From Plumapathes pennacea (Eukaryota; Cnidaria; Anthozoa; Antipatharia; Myriopathidae), in assembly GCA_964036295.1 (NCBI GenBank), contig OZ038463.1:3782001-3846000 (forward strand): a stretch of DNA of 64,000 nt, read 5' to 3'. Position numbers and translations under genes: made by a program. The notes under the pieces were generated by a model. The model saw only the letters and a list, made by a program, of their open reading frames with translations, did not search any database and was not told where the DNA came from. Of the stretch, positions 22,370 to 33,719 are shown one piece after another (position 1 is the stretch's first letter; each line of letters starts with the position of its first letter).

Positions 22370-22619
22370 TTGAGTGGTATTGTGAAAGTTATATATATCT
22401 GAGACTACTTTTAATTTGGGTTTCTTAATGTTTAATCGTAAAATGGTTGGATGTCTTCAGGAGAGTGTTTTCATTGGACGTCATCAATATATAAAATCTA
22501 AACCGTTCACAGCAAGTTCAATCTTCGTGCAAACTTTTATTTCTGGGTATTGCATTTTGTTAGACACACCGGCAGCATTTTAAGATAAAAAATTATTGCT
22601 CCGTCGGCTACGTTACTCA

Positions 22620-22625
22620 AATAAA
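22620..22625 (+). terminator. Candidate polyadenylation signal of PK1
   Basis: AATAAA about 710 bases after the PK1 stop codon. A second AATAAA lies at 23091-23096, just before a MITE at 23141. Either could define the 3' end; the sequence does not decide. Confidence 0.4.
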
Positions 22626-23140
22626 CACAAAAAGCAAATATATTTTCACTCTATCGCTTGACTTTTACAAAACTAAGTTTGAATTCTTTTTTGAAGGGAA
22701 CAGTGATAATATTTGCTATATATATCACTTCTAACACTGTTTTATTTGTGTGCACTGTTCAAAGTCCTCTAGTTTCTAAATATTGCCGCATGATTTCCTC
22801 GGTAGTCAGTCAAGTTGTTTTATTTGACCTCTCCGCTGCGATTTGTGTTATTGGTTTTGTCTTTCATGCAAGCAAAAATGTTTTCACCATAGATGAAAAC
22901 ACCATATTTGTTTGTGATTTCTAAAGTAAAGATTGTGTATAGTTTTATGTAGTTGCTGTATGTATCTAATAGTGCAAGACATGCCGATAATAGTCATATA
23001 TCTAATTATGAAACAAAACAAATGTAGTTTGTAACTCAATAGTACAAAAGCCCCATTCAGTAAGTCCTGTCAGTGAGATGATTGAGTGTCAATAAACGTT
23101 TCATTTCTTGACCAAAACTCTCCCTCGTCCGCAATGTAAA
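22626..23140. other. AT-rich intergenic or 3' untranslated sequence
   Basis: No convincing gene. The open frames in this AT-rich stretch have no recognisable domain. A polyadenylation hexamer at 23091-23096 is the only signal noted. Confidence 0.4.
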
Positions 23141-23349
23141 GGCCTGGCAAAACGAGGACACATTGTGGCGGCAACATTGCCGTGTCCTTCGATGCTCCGC
23201 GCGGACACAACAAATGTTTCTGAGGTTTTTCGGAAACATTTTTTGTGTCCAGGACACAAATTTGCGCTTGGCAAAACAGGGCAACATTTGGGAAACATGC
23301 GCGCTAGCAATGTTGTCGCCACAATCTGTCCCGGCTCGTTTTGCCAGGA
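23141..23349. mobile_element. Second copy of the GGCCTGGCAAAACGAGG MITE
   Basis: A 209-bp element starts GGCCTGGCAAAACGAGGACA and ends in a diverged inverted copy (CTCGTTTTGCCAGG). It shares internal words with the copy at 6171-6432 (TTTCTGAGG, GGACACAAATTTG, GGAAACATGCGCGCTAGCAA) but in the opposite orientation, and its right arm is more decayed. Confidence 0.8.
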
Positions 23350-23670
23350 GCAGTGCGCAAGACTGAAACCGTGTGAAAAAGTCCTTTCTTTTGAATTCCT
23401 AATTATCGTGTATACTGCTTGGCAGTAATAAAATTGTAGTGGTTAAAATACCTAAATTTATCTCTCTCAACTAGTAGTAGTCAGAGATTAGTCAGGTGCG
23501 TTCAACTTCTCTTTGCTTGGAGTTGTTTTTGTTCTAAAATGCTTTTCCCTATAACGATCTCGTAGGTTTCATCTGAAACCGAAAGTGACCAGCACGAAGA
23601 CCGCGCGGTACGGGCCAAGCAATATTAAACCAAAACTTCTTTCTGTCTTTCTTTTTCTTTTCCTTTCTTT

Positions 23671-23712
<42 letters not shown>

Positions 23713-24265
23713 CATTCTTCGAAGATATATGAAAAGTGTAAGACATGGTCAAATGTGATTAATACTTTCGTCGGAAGAAATAAGTTGAGTTGCACACGAG
23801 AGTTTTACAATTCGACCATCCTGTGGCTTGCGATTGAGTCACCACGATACCTCTGTCTCCACAAAGACGTGTATTTCTTCCAGATAACTATCTGTCAGTA
23901 AAGTGTCGGTTGCATATTGAGTATATTTTCCGCAAAGCAGAAACTGAAATACGGTAATCGCGAGTCAAGTTACATTTTTCTGTGGAATTCTTGCTGTCGT
24001 CTGCCCTTATTATCTCGGATATTGGCTTCTTTCACTGAAAAGTACGACAGGCAGTTGTAAACGAAGTCGAATTGTGGGGGCGTACCTTTCGCTGGCCAAT
24101 AGGAGGCGGGTATAGAGAATTATTAACAAGGAAAACGGCGACTGTGGGAGGGGCGGGCCGAAGGGAGGGAGTGAAAGTAATTAAATAGGATGTGTTATGT
24201 GGGAGACCCGCGCGTGGCTGGTGGGCAGTGAATACATTTGTTTTGCGAAAAACAAATTCACTCTT
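23350..24265. other. Intergenic sequence with polypyrimidine run
   Basis: No gene recognised. It contains a T-rich tract at 23641-23712 (ending in more than 30 consecutive T). The open frame opposite it is lysine homopolymer and is a composition artefact. Confidence 0.5.
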
Positions 24266-24390
24266 CCGGTGTAGTGGGCAAAAATGCCCCCTCAATATTT
24301 TGCCTCCCCGGGCATTTCCGCCCAGGCAAAAATGCTCTAGCTAAAGTTTCCCCCCCCCCCCCCCCCTGGGCTAAAATGCCCAGCGTTCAG
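24266..24390. repeat. Palindromic GGGCAAAAATGCC / poly(C) module
   Basis: Repeats of GGGCAAAAATGCC, CCCGGGCATTT and CCCAGGCAAAAATGC surround a run of about 18 C. A related module with poly(G) lies at 26655-26790 in inverted orientation. No coding capacity. Confidence 0.6.
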
Positions 24391-24673
24391 AAAGGTCGTT
24401 TCAATAGTTGCTAATAACTCTAGCCAAACAAGGATACTTAAATACAAACAAAGGCATATTCAAAAAGGTTAGCACAATACCAGGACTCTTCTAAGGCGTC
24501 ATAAAAGAGAATTATTCAGTTGCGCCAAAATGTGACACCGATTCCGGACTTTCTTATCTTACTCCACAGGGAGTGTGCACCTTCCGTGACGCGCGTCAAG
24601 CTGGTTGACCACGGCGTCTGTTTAACGCCCCCTCAAACGAAAGGGGAGGGCCAATGGAGAGAAAAGAAAACAC

Positions 24674-25041
<368 letters not shown>

Positions 25042-25348
25042 TATATATATATATATATATATATATAGAACTCAGGGGAGAGGGGGAAGGAGGGTACTAC
25101 CCTCCTCACTTTTTTATATTCTTTCCCTTCCATTTCGAGAACTTTGAAATTCAGGTTTGCGGTTTGCTTTGAAACTTTTCTACAATAAATTGTGGGCTGC
25201 CTGCGATTTCTCTGTCATTGATTGTCTTGGCATTTCCGAGGGCAAAATCTTTGTCATCTTCGACAGCAAATTTCAAATTGCTGTTTTGATAGTCTTTCGG
25301 GCAAGCTATTAGTTAAAAAGTTCGTTCTTTTATTTTGTTTAATCATAT
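25042..25348. other. Intergenic sequence without recognised gene
   Basis: A short (AT)n run after the MITE, then unremarkable sequence with no ORF or repeat that could be assigned. Confidence 0.4.
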
Positions 25349-25649
25349 TGTAACCAACACTGATCACTGTGTTGCGTTTAGGTAGTGATTACAATACAGT
25401 ATTGAGTCACAACTCAGATATCTTTGGAATATCCGTTTAATACAATACTTGATTATTATTGTGAACTAGCCTTTCTTTATTGTTTCGCTTTTTTGTATAG
25501 CCTTTGTTCTACTGTATGACTGTACGTGTACTTTAGACTTGTGAAGGGGATTTCTGAGGTTCCTCGTAGCGTTCAGACCGTTTGTAATTAAAGTGTTATG
25601 TTAGTGACCTGTGAGTTCGTTCTGATCCGTGCCCTCGGCAAGCGTTACA
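25349..25649. mobile_element. Candidate solo LTR
   Basis: A 301-bp segment starts TGTAAC and ends GTTACA (TG...CA with 6-bp inverted termini) and contains no ORF. The flanks share only TAT, so a target duplication is not proven. Confidence 0.25.
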
Positions 25650-26059
25650 TATGTGTGCCGTTTTGGACAATCTGGCTTTCGCCTATGATAAGTCAATTGT
25701 ATCCGACATGATATGTCAAGTTACAATTGCTAATCAAAGTACAATAATCACATTAAGGGTCGCAACTTGTGCTTTTCCCACTTAACTGGAAATGTATTTC
25801 AACAAACACCAAATAAATATTTGCCGTTGTATTTAGAAACAAACGACTTCAATGACATTCTGTACAGGGTAAAGTTTGAACGTGAAATATTGACGTTTGG
25901 AGTACCTGTTTCTCGTCCACCACTGAATAATTAGTGTATCCGGCTGTCAAGTTACTAAACGCAATTGAAAAGGTAAAAGTGTACTATTAGAGGCACAACC
26001 TGGGTAAGCTATTATTCGATACAGTATTAGTTGAAAAGTTCCCAGATCACTGAACTGAA
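25650..26059. other. Intergenic sequence without recognised gene
   Basis: AT-rich, non-repetitive by eye, with no coding sequence recognised. It may include 5' sequence for the ORF starting at 26060. Confidence 0.35.
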
Positions 26060-26351
26060 ATGTCTTCTGAGAGAGACCTCTCAGACATTCGCCGTTATTT
26101 GGAGAAAGGAGATTACAACGATGCCTTTACTAAAGCACAGAAGAGGGAAGTTAGAAGAAGGGCGGCAAAGTTTTTTTATCGGCGATGGAGTTTTGTTCTA
26201 CCGAGATGCCAGTGGCGAGGCACGCAGAGTGGTAGAACAGGACTCAGAGCGCATTCGGATTCTCAAGGCCTGCCACGAGGGACTTGGAGTTTCCAAACAA
26301 GCCTTGGCTATGAAGAAACTATTTTATTTTCTAGTCCCACGCGGAATGTGA
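26060..26351 (+). pseudogene. Retroelement integrase N-terminal (H2C2 region)-like fragment, frameshifted
   Basis: The frame from the ATG at 26060 (LSDIRRYLEKGDYNDAFTKA) continues in a second frame (GDGVLFYRDASGEARRVVEQ, then RIRILKACHEG). This is the K/R-R-x-A-x-x-F...DG-x-L-x-Y...E-R-x-x-I-L-x-x-CH-x-G pattern found before the zinc-binding HHCC domain of Gypsy-type integrases and of GIN/KRBA2-like genes derived from them. The break coincides with a run of seven T at 26171-26177, so one base too many there explains it. It may be a relic, a slippage error, or a domesticated gene with a sequence error. Confidence 0.5.
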
Positions 26352-26654
26352 CGAATAAGGTGGGGCGGGGTACACGAATAAAACGAGGAGATTGAGTGGA
26401 ATTCCCGACCCCCACCCCCAACTACCATCCCCTTTCTTTCCGTTTATCCTTCCGTCCGTCCGTCCGCCCACCTCACCCCTCCGAAACAGTTCATCAAAGA
26501 GACCGCAGGTCACGCAGCACTTGACAGTATGAATTGATTACATCCAGATGTCTGGCTAGAATTTGATCATTTTAGTATCGTATGTTTACGCACGGACGAG
26601 CTGCGCACGGATTTGTTGATCAGAATTACCTGTAACTCGAAATTGATGATTTTG

Positions 26655-26790
26655 CGAAGGGGGGGGGGGGGGGGGGGGGCATTTTTGTCCAGAGAGGGCC
26701 TTTTTGCCTGGGCAAAAACGCCCGGGGAGGTATTTTTACCTGGGCAAAAAAGCCCGGGGAGGCATTTTTGCCAGGGGGGCAAAAAAGACT
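26655..26790. repeat. Poly(G) / CCCGGGGAGGCATTTTT module
   Basis: A run of about 20 G is followed by three units of the form TTTTTGCC(T/A)GGGCAAAAA with CCCGGGGAGG spacers. It is the reverse-orientation counterpart of the module at 24266-24390. Confidence 0.6.
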
Positions 26791-26799
26791 CTTACACCG

Positions 26800-26984
26800 G
26801 CGCTACTCGAGCGTTCTCCCAACTTCTCAAGTGTTTAGATGAGGCAGAATTACACGGTAGCGCGTTGTATATTTCTTATATAAAATAATTAGTCAATAAA
26901 ATCACGTCAGTGTGTAGTATACTCTCATCTAACACGGTTTTTAGCCAATCAGATTGCGCGTAGTATCATAGTGTTGTTTTATAA
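26800..26984. mobile_element. Fragment of the ATTACACGG / CCAATCAG palindromic MITE family
   Basis: It contains GCGTTCTCCCAACTTCTCAA, GTGTTTAGATGAGGCAGAAT, then ATTACACGGTAGCGCGTTG and an end CTAACACGGTTTTTAGCCAA. These words match the MITE spread over 44303-46645, where a Mutator-like element has interrupted the same ATTACACGG site. Confidence 0.65.
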
Positions 26985-27129
26985 GTGTATGTATTTTTCA
27001 CTCGGATAGTGGCACCGGGGAGTGAATATAAGGCAAGGCTGGTCAAAGAAATGCGCCAGGTGATGGACGAGTTTTATCGAAGCGCAAACGAAACGATGAA
27101 GGAGCTGGCGAAAAGACAGAGGCAAGAAC

Positions 27130-27332
27130 TATCCCGAAGTTGTAGGGGACACAATGAAATCACAGCTTCTGATTCAGTCTTTAATCAAGAATCAATAGTA
27201 GATGAAACACTTCTCGCGTTGTCTCTCCTCTCTCCTCCTAATCACCGCCTGATCACCGCATGATCACCACATGATCACCCCAACAAAACAAAACTAAGGG
27301 AGGGAAGGGTGATACCCTCACAGTTCCGGTCA
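27130..27332 (-). repeat. 3' LTR of the BEL/Pao element
   Basis: 203 bp, matching 32784-32986 except at about one position (a CCGCATGATC versus CCGCCTGATC difference). The element-strand start is TGACCGG. It abuts the AGAAC duplication on the left. Confidence 0.92.
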
Positions 27333-27505
27333 CACTCCCCTAAAATTAAAGTTATTTAATTTTACTAACAATAACGTCTTTCTCAAAAGTTCAATTTTCA
27401 GTGTTTCTTAAACTAACAAAAACTACACAGTTCGTGTACGCAGTATTGTGACTCCTTTGCTCTTCAACTAGCCCCACTATCGTTGTCATCATGCAACATC
27501 CGCCC

Positions 27506-30500
27506 TCACTTGTCTTCCTTCTGTAGTATCAGCTGAACCTTCTGTCTGGCGTCTTGCGCTGCACGTCTGTTGCTCCGTCTCAACTCCTGCACCTCCGCTG
27601 TTGGTATGTTATCAGCAACTACAGCTCCCTTGATCTCCAGTGAACACACAAGAGATAGTGGTCTCTCGATATGGTGACCATTGTGTAGGAGTATGACTCC
27701 CCTCACCACACCGTCTCTTCCTCTGATGTGTCTCAAGACACGCCCTTTCTTCCATTCTCTTCGGTTCTTCTCATCCCCGACGACTAGCACGACTTCTCCA
27801 ACATCTGGGCAATTGTTGTCGCCTCTCTTGATACGGTGACTCTCCATCAGGCTGTGGACGTATTCTTTCCTCCACCTCTGCCATACGTGCTGCCTTTTCT
27901 CCATCAGTCGCGCATGCAGCTTGGTAACTTCATCTCCGTCCAACTCGATATCTTCTATGGCATGCGCACCCTGACCCCACATGACTACGTTGGGCGTCAA
28001 CACTTGCTCCTCTCCTGGCTCGCTTTCCACGTACGTTAGGGGACGATTGTTCAGATGTCGCTCGATGTCCATCACTACAGCTTCTACTTGATCATACTTC
28101 AGACTCGTTCTCCCCATCGTCTTGTACAAAGTTTTCTTGACTTCCTTGATTAGTCTTTCGTACAGTCCTCCCCACCATGGTGACCTTGCAAGGTTGAACT
28201 GCCACCTTATTCGTTGTCTGGCCAGGTAGTCTTGCAACGCCTCACTCTTCCGTATCTTCTTGATCTAGGTTGCCGTGGTTTTGAAGACTGCAGCGTTGTC
28301 TGATACGATGCGTTCTGGTCTGGTGCGCCTTGTGATGAACGCATTGAGCTTTCCCTGAAACTCCTCTGCTGTTTGCGACTTTGTCACCTCCAAGTGTACT
28401 GCTCTTGACGTCGCACAAGTAAATATCACAATGTAGCACTTGCCTTGCTCTTTCCTGGAAATCTTGTAACTGAGGGGTCCAACCCCTGTAGTCTCGAACG
28501 GTCTCCCACATTCGATGCGAAACGAAGGTAGCGCAGCTGTTGCCGCTGGTCCGTACGGTTGGGTGTTGAATGCCTTGCACAAGTAACAGCTATTGGTTAC
28601 CTTCTTCACCTTCGATCTCAGCCGTGGTATCCACCACTCCTCTCTCACCGCTGCTATTGTGTTAGCGACGCCTAGGTGTTTTATGTCTTCATGGACATGA
28701 CGTATCAGCTTGTCGGCAAATACTTCCCCTTCGATGTATGTTGGCTGGTAACCAGGGATTCGCCCTTTACACTTGAGGATGCCGGTGCCTTCCTCTGTCA
28801 CTAGCTTCCAGCCTGGGGTCTCTAGATCTGACTCCACGTCCGCTTGCACTTTCCTTAACCAATGATCTCTTGCACTTCCTATCTCCTCCGTCGTCAGCGG
28901 TCCAGTTCTCTTCTTTGCTTTGCATTTCTTGGCCAGTGTATTATGCATGAACCTTAGAACCCACGCGGTCACTCGGAGGGTTCTCCAGAATTTGCTTCTA
29001 TCCAGAAGTGCGTCCCACTCGTCAGGCTCTTTCTTTACTGAGTACAGCGCCTCCTCTTTTACCGGTTTGTGCTCTTCGCTAACGCTCTTGGTCTTCTCCA
29101 GTTTCGGTTGTTCTGGCCACTCATCCTTATTCAGCAACCACTCTGGTCCTTCAAACCACTCTCCTCTCTGCATCTTCTCCAACGAAGCGCCGCGGCTTCC
29201 CAAGTCTGCTAAATTCTTATCCCTGGGACAATACTTCCACTCGATCCCTGTCTCTTGTGTGATTTCAGCAATCTTCCTTACTCGGTTTGACACAAACACC
29301 TTCCATGCTTTTCCTGGGCTGCAGATCCAGTATAGCGCTACCATGCTGTCCATCCACACGTTCACAGAAGTGATGGGCCACCGTCTCAGCGCTGCTAGCA
29401 GGTTCTTTGCCATGTTTGCTGCCATCTGCCCGCCCACCAGCTCTAGTCTTGCTATTGATGTGTTACGTTTCGAAATTCTAGACTTAGACGTCAGCAGCCC
29501 CTTCACAACACCTGTCGAGTGTTCGACTACAGCAATGGTCGCAGCTGAACACGCTGTGTTACTAGCATCTGCGAAAACATGGAGTTGCACGCCCTTCATC
29601 TTGCTGATATTTCTGGCTATGCTCCTCGGCACTCTGACGTTCCTAAGCTGACTGCTCCACTTCAGCCAATCTCTCGTTACAGTACTGCTCACTTCGGTAT
29701 TCCAGCCTACTTTCTCCTCGCACGCCTCTCTGTAAATGCGCTTTCCCTCTACCATGGTCGGTGAGATTACGCCGAGCGGATCATAGACACTGCTGAGTTG
29801 ACTGAGTATTGATCGTTTTGTCACTGGCTTGTCCTCGTTTGTATGCGCTTGAATCTCCAGCGTATCCTTTCTTTTGTCCCACACGTGTCCGAGTATCTTG
29901 CTAGGATTGCCCTCACTGTCTAACTCTGGAACGTTGGACTCCCACCTCGCACTTTCGAGGACCTCAGTCGCTTCCTGTTTGAACCTCTTCAGTTCCGCAA
30001 CGTCACTTCCGGTTTTCATGAGGTTATCTACATACGTGTTTTCCCTTAGCGCTTGGACAGTGTCTTCAAGCTCTGGTGGCTGTTGATTGAAGTGATGTCG
30101 TAGTGTGGCTCCCAGCATGAACGGGCTTGCTTCTGCTCCGAAGGGTACTCGAGCGAAGCGTAAGTGTTCTTCCTTGTCATTGACATTGAATAGGAATCGA
30201 AACGCATCCCTGTCCTGCTCCTTGATGGCGATCTGTAAGAAGGCCTTTTGAAGATCTGCAAGTAGTAAGTGGGTGGACATACGCGCCCTCACCATGACAT
30301 CCCACAGTAGCGGTTGTAGCGGCGGGCCGGTATGCATACATTCATTCACACTGTTTGCAAGCGGGTGTGGCTTCGCACTCGCATCAAACACCATTCTCAC
30401 CTTGGTTGTCGCTGCGCTCTCTCTCACTACAGGTTTGTGGGGCATATAAAACACGCGGTCACCTGTGGGCTCCTCTGGTGCTTCTTCGATGATGCCCTGG

Positions 30501-32704
30501 TCGAGCTGCTCGCGCACTATCTTCTCATACTCCTCTCTTAGCTCGTCGTTTCTATTCAGTTTCCGTTCAACGTTGTAAAGGCGTCTTCTGCTTGGCTCCT
30601 GATTTGTGTTTGAGAGCTCGGCGCCTGGGATCCATGGCACGCCCACCTCATATCTGCCGTCATTTCTCCTGGTGATGTTCTCTTGAAACTCCGTACACAC
30701 GTCTAGCTGATCGTCCTCCCCTCGGTCCTCTACTCCCAACACGTCAAGCGAATACAGTCTCTCGTAGTCGTTGGTTTCCCTCACGTACATGCACTTGCTG
30801 TCCGAGTACTCTTTTCCACCGTGGACGACCCAGCCAAATGTGGTACCCTCGACGATGGGATCTTCCGGTTGGCCTTTGTACACTTGTTCAGTTCTGATTT
30901 TACAGTAGGTCGCGTCTCCTAATATGACGTGGATTGGATACTCTTCACTTGCGGTTCTGTAGAACAGCTTTCCCTCCACGTGTTGATATTTGGCTTTCAG
31001 TTCTGCCAGGGTGGGTCTCCTGATGGTTGTAAAATCCACCAGTTTGCTTCCGGTGATCTCTACTTTCTCACTTGCTTGACTGTCAACCGAGTCGATGGTC
31101 ACGTCAAAAATCGGCATCGACTGTTTCTTTGTTCCGTTGACCGTTACAATATGGCGCGTCTCGTGTCGCACCGGTTTCAATTTTAATCTGTTGACTGCCT
31201 CTTTAGAGATAAAGTTCCTCCCTGACCCTGTATCCAAGTACGCCCAGAAGGTGACTCCCTGGTTCCTCAGTGGTACAATAGCGGGTAGTGACTTTTCCTC
31301 AATCGAAGGCGTGTAGCCATTTAACATTGCGTTGTGGTTTCCCGTTTCGCTCTCTTGTGGTTTGTCGCATAGGCTGGTGTGGTGTTTGCTCTTGCACTTG
31401 TAACAACCCCTGCCGCGGCATTTGTTCTCCCGATGTCCCGCGCGGCCGCAATTGAAACATAGCCGTTTCTCCGCAAAGAACTGTCTGCGCTTCGCAACGG
31501 TGTCGTATGTCAAACACGAGTCCCCCCAGTGTTTCTGTTCGCAAAATATGCAGTGCGGCCCTCTTTCCCTGGGGTTTGATGGCGATGCTCCCCTCTGACT
31601 AAACAGGTGTCGCTCCCTTTTCTTCGGATCCGTTTGATCCTTGTGGTTGTCTTCTGGTTTGTTACGTTTGAGCCATTTTTGGATGGAAACGATTAGATTT
31701 TCCATATTCCAATCTTCCCACCCCTCATCAGTTCTCACCAAATCGGGTTTGACCTGGGGAAGCTTGTTCAGAGTGGACAAGACAAAACCTTTAAGCATCT
31801 CTCCCTCCCCCAGAGTCTGCAGTGCGTCAAAATTCTTGCTCAACTTCTCATAGAATTCGCGCATCTTATCGTAGTTCGACCCTCTGATCACTGGCAAGTT
31901 TATTATCTCCTCCATGTGTGCGGCGATAACTGTTTTACTCTGCCGGTACTCAGTTTTGAGTCTACCCCACGCTGTTTTGTATCCCGTCGCGCCTGGCTTC
32001 AAATTAGCAAATCGATCTCTTACCTTGGGTTTCACCAGCTCTAGAAGATATCCAAATTTCTCTTCGTCAGACATTGCTTTGTTATGTATTTGTGCTGTAA
32101 ACATATTCTCAAACCTGATCCAGTCGGCTGAGGTACCGTCGAAGGGGGTTATCTTCAGTTCTGGCAGCTTCGTACGGGCGGCTTTTGCGGTTTTCTCCAT
32201 TTCGATTCTCTTCTCTGTCGCTCTCAACTCCGCTCTCATTTTTTCCTCCCAAAGCTCTATCTCCCGCTGCTGGATCTCACGTCTAAATTGCTCTTCCTTC
32301 TCAAACTTTGCTATCATCTTCTCTTCCTCGGCCTCTTTCCTTATACTCCGCTCTCTTTCATCTAGGGCCTTACTAAGTCTGTCCTTTACCTCCAACAGTG
32401 GCGTGTATGTTTCTTTCAGGTCTTTCTTCCATTGTCTGACAGCTCTCTGCGTCGAATTTCCGAGGTCAATTTTAAGTTCTTGTAATGTTGACACAAGGTC
32501 ATTTAGGCGATCTTGAATTTCGTCGGTTCGCTTGCACGTAAGTTTTATTTCGCTGTAATCGCCACTCTCTAACAGCTCCTCAGCTTCTTCTAAGTAGAAC
32601 CTTAGCTTGTCAATTTCCTTCTTGATTTTCTTCTCCGGGTCTCGTTCTTCCTCAGAAATGACCGGCGCATCTGGGTTGGATTCATCGGGCTCTGTATCTC
32701 CCAT
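27506..32704 (-). CDS. BEL/Pao Gag-Pol polyprotein (one in-frame TAG)
   Basis: One frame runs from the ATG at 32704 to the stop at 27506, interrupted only by TAG at 28265-28267. In order: a coiled-coil N-terminus; a DUF1759-type Gag region ([15 protein letters not shown]); CCHC zinc knuckles at about 31370-31480 ([18 protein letters not shown]); an aspartic protease with DTGSGRNF at about 31220-31236; reverse transcriptase with DLQKAFLQI and the catalytic YVDN at about 30023-30034 (Asn in place of the usual second Asp); RNase H ([12 protein letters not shown]); the integrase zinc region (HEDIKHLG...C..C); and an integrase core with VSDNAAVFK. The TAG falls between this Asp and the catalytic Glu region. 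The downstream part (27506-28237) has the integrase C-terminus and a DUF5641-like tail. Use of GTG at 32722 as start is unlikely. Confidence 0.9.
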
Positions 32705-32783
32705 GTCTGTTCTTTGCGGCACAAGTCTCGTTCACGTTGGAGTCGCTCTTTCCTCCCCGCAGATCCTGGTCACGGCACCACTA

Positions 32784-32986
32784 TATCCCGAAGTTGTAGG
32801 GGACACAATGAAATCACAGCTTCTGATTCAGTCTTTAATCAAGAATCAATAGTAGATGAAACACTTCTCGCGTTGTCTCTCCTCTCTCCTCCTAATCACC
32901 GCCTGATCACCGCCTGATCACCACATGATCACCCCAACAAAACAAAACTAAGGGAGGGAAGGGTGATACCCTCACAGTTCCGGTCA
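32784..32986 (-). repeat. 5' LTR of the BEL/Pao element
   Basis: 203-bp copy at the upstream end on the element strand, followed outside by AGAAC. It should contain the element promoter; no TATA-like box was assigned with confidence. Confidence 0.92.
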
Positions 32987-33092
32987 AGAACGACAAAAGC
33001 TTCTGAGCAAGCACAAGAAAAACGTCTTTCAGCATTGCCGCCTGCTTCTTAAGACGATGCTTCAACATTGGACGCGTTTCACCGCAAAGTAA

Positions 33093-33719
33093 AAGTGATG
33101 ACACAGAACTTCGAAAGTTGCCTGCTGGTAGCGGCACAAGCCCAGGATTAGGTAGGGGTGACACCGTCCTGGTCGCTTCTGAAATACGGAAAACCTATTA
33201 GGACGGTTCAAGGTATGTTGAGAAGGTGATGCAACCAACCTCCCGAAGAGCACGTCAAGTGTGTTGGATTGACAAGGGAAAATCAAAAGAAATGTAGAAA
33301 GAAATAAACATGAATAGGAAGATGCAGTATGAATAGGAAGTATGAAGAAACAAACATGATAGGAAGTGTTGTTAGCATTTCCTGAAAGATAGCAGGCGAT
33401 TCATGTTGTTGATGTAAACTGTGTCTGTATTCCTTTTGGACATTTTAAGTCGTGCAATATTATGTCGTAACCCATCCTCGGATATCCATGAGCAGATCAT
33501 CACAACTTAACTATGGCAAGTTACTTTATTATAATATTTGAGTCTTGTAGTGAAGCGACCCAGGCTTCTTCCGCCATGTGCGTAGCCTGCGTAACTGGCG
33601 GTATTAGTGGATGCGAGGCCTCTATATTTACATGTTTTATTTTTTACAATGTTTTTCTTTTTTTTTCTTTTTTTTTTTTTTTTTGCATTTTTAATTTTTA
33701 ATCGATTTTTCATGTTTAG
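33093..33719. other. Intergenic sequence with MULE-end fragment and poly(T)
   Basis: No gene recognised. At about 33586 the sequence TAGCCTGCGTAACTGGCGGT matches the terminus of the Mutator-like element in PK1 intron 7, but no partner end was found nearby. A poly(T)-rich run follows at about 33655-33690. Confidence 0.5.

Larger units (their letters stand above)
27130..32986 (-). mobile_element. BEL/Pao LTR retrotransposon, near-intact
   Basis: A 5857-bp element on the minus strand has 203-bp LTRs (32784-32986 is the 5' LTR, 27130-27332 the 3' LTR). They differ at a single site by eye and are flanked by the 5-bp target duplication AGAAC (27125-27129 and 32987-32991). Between them lies one gag-pol frame with a single in-frame TAG. 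A TGGTGCCGTGACC-like motif next to the 5' LTR (about 32767-32779) is the likely primer-binding region. LTR near-identity shows a recent insertion. Confidence 0.95.
26985..33092 (+). pseudogene. Small host ORF split by the BEL/Pao insertion
   Basis: The frame 26985-27129 (ARLVKEMRQVMDEFYRSANE, coiled-coil-like) stops being host sequence exactly at the retrotransposon border. If the element and one 5-bp duplication are ignored, the same frame resumes at 32992 and continues to a TAA at 33090-33092, 81 residues in total. A TAG acceptor-like site lies before 27000, so this may be the last exon of a larger gene. The family is not recognised. The insertion puts an early stop in the reading frame. 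Confidence 0.4.

Noticed and set aside
23549..23752. Lysine-rich minus-strand frame
   Set aside because: It is the complement of a poly(T)-rich tract.
28920..29651. 243-codon plus-strand frame
   Set aside because: It is antisense to the reverse-transcriptase/RNase H part of the BEL/Pao frame and shows no domain of its own.
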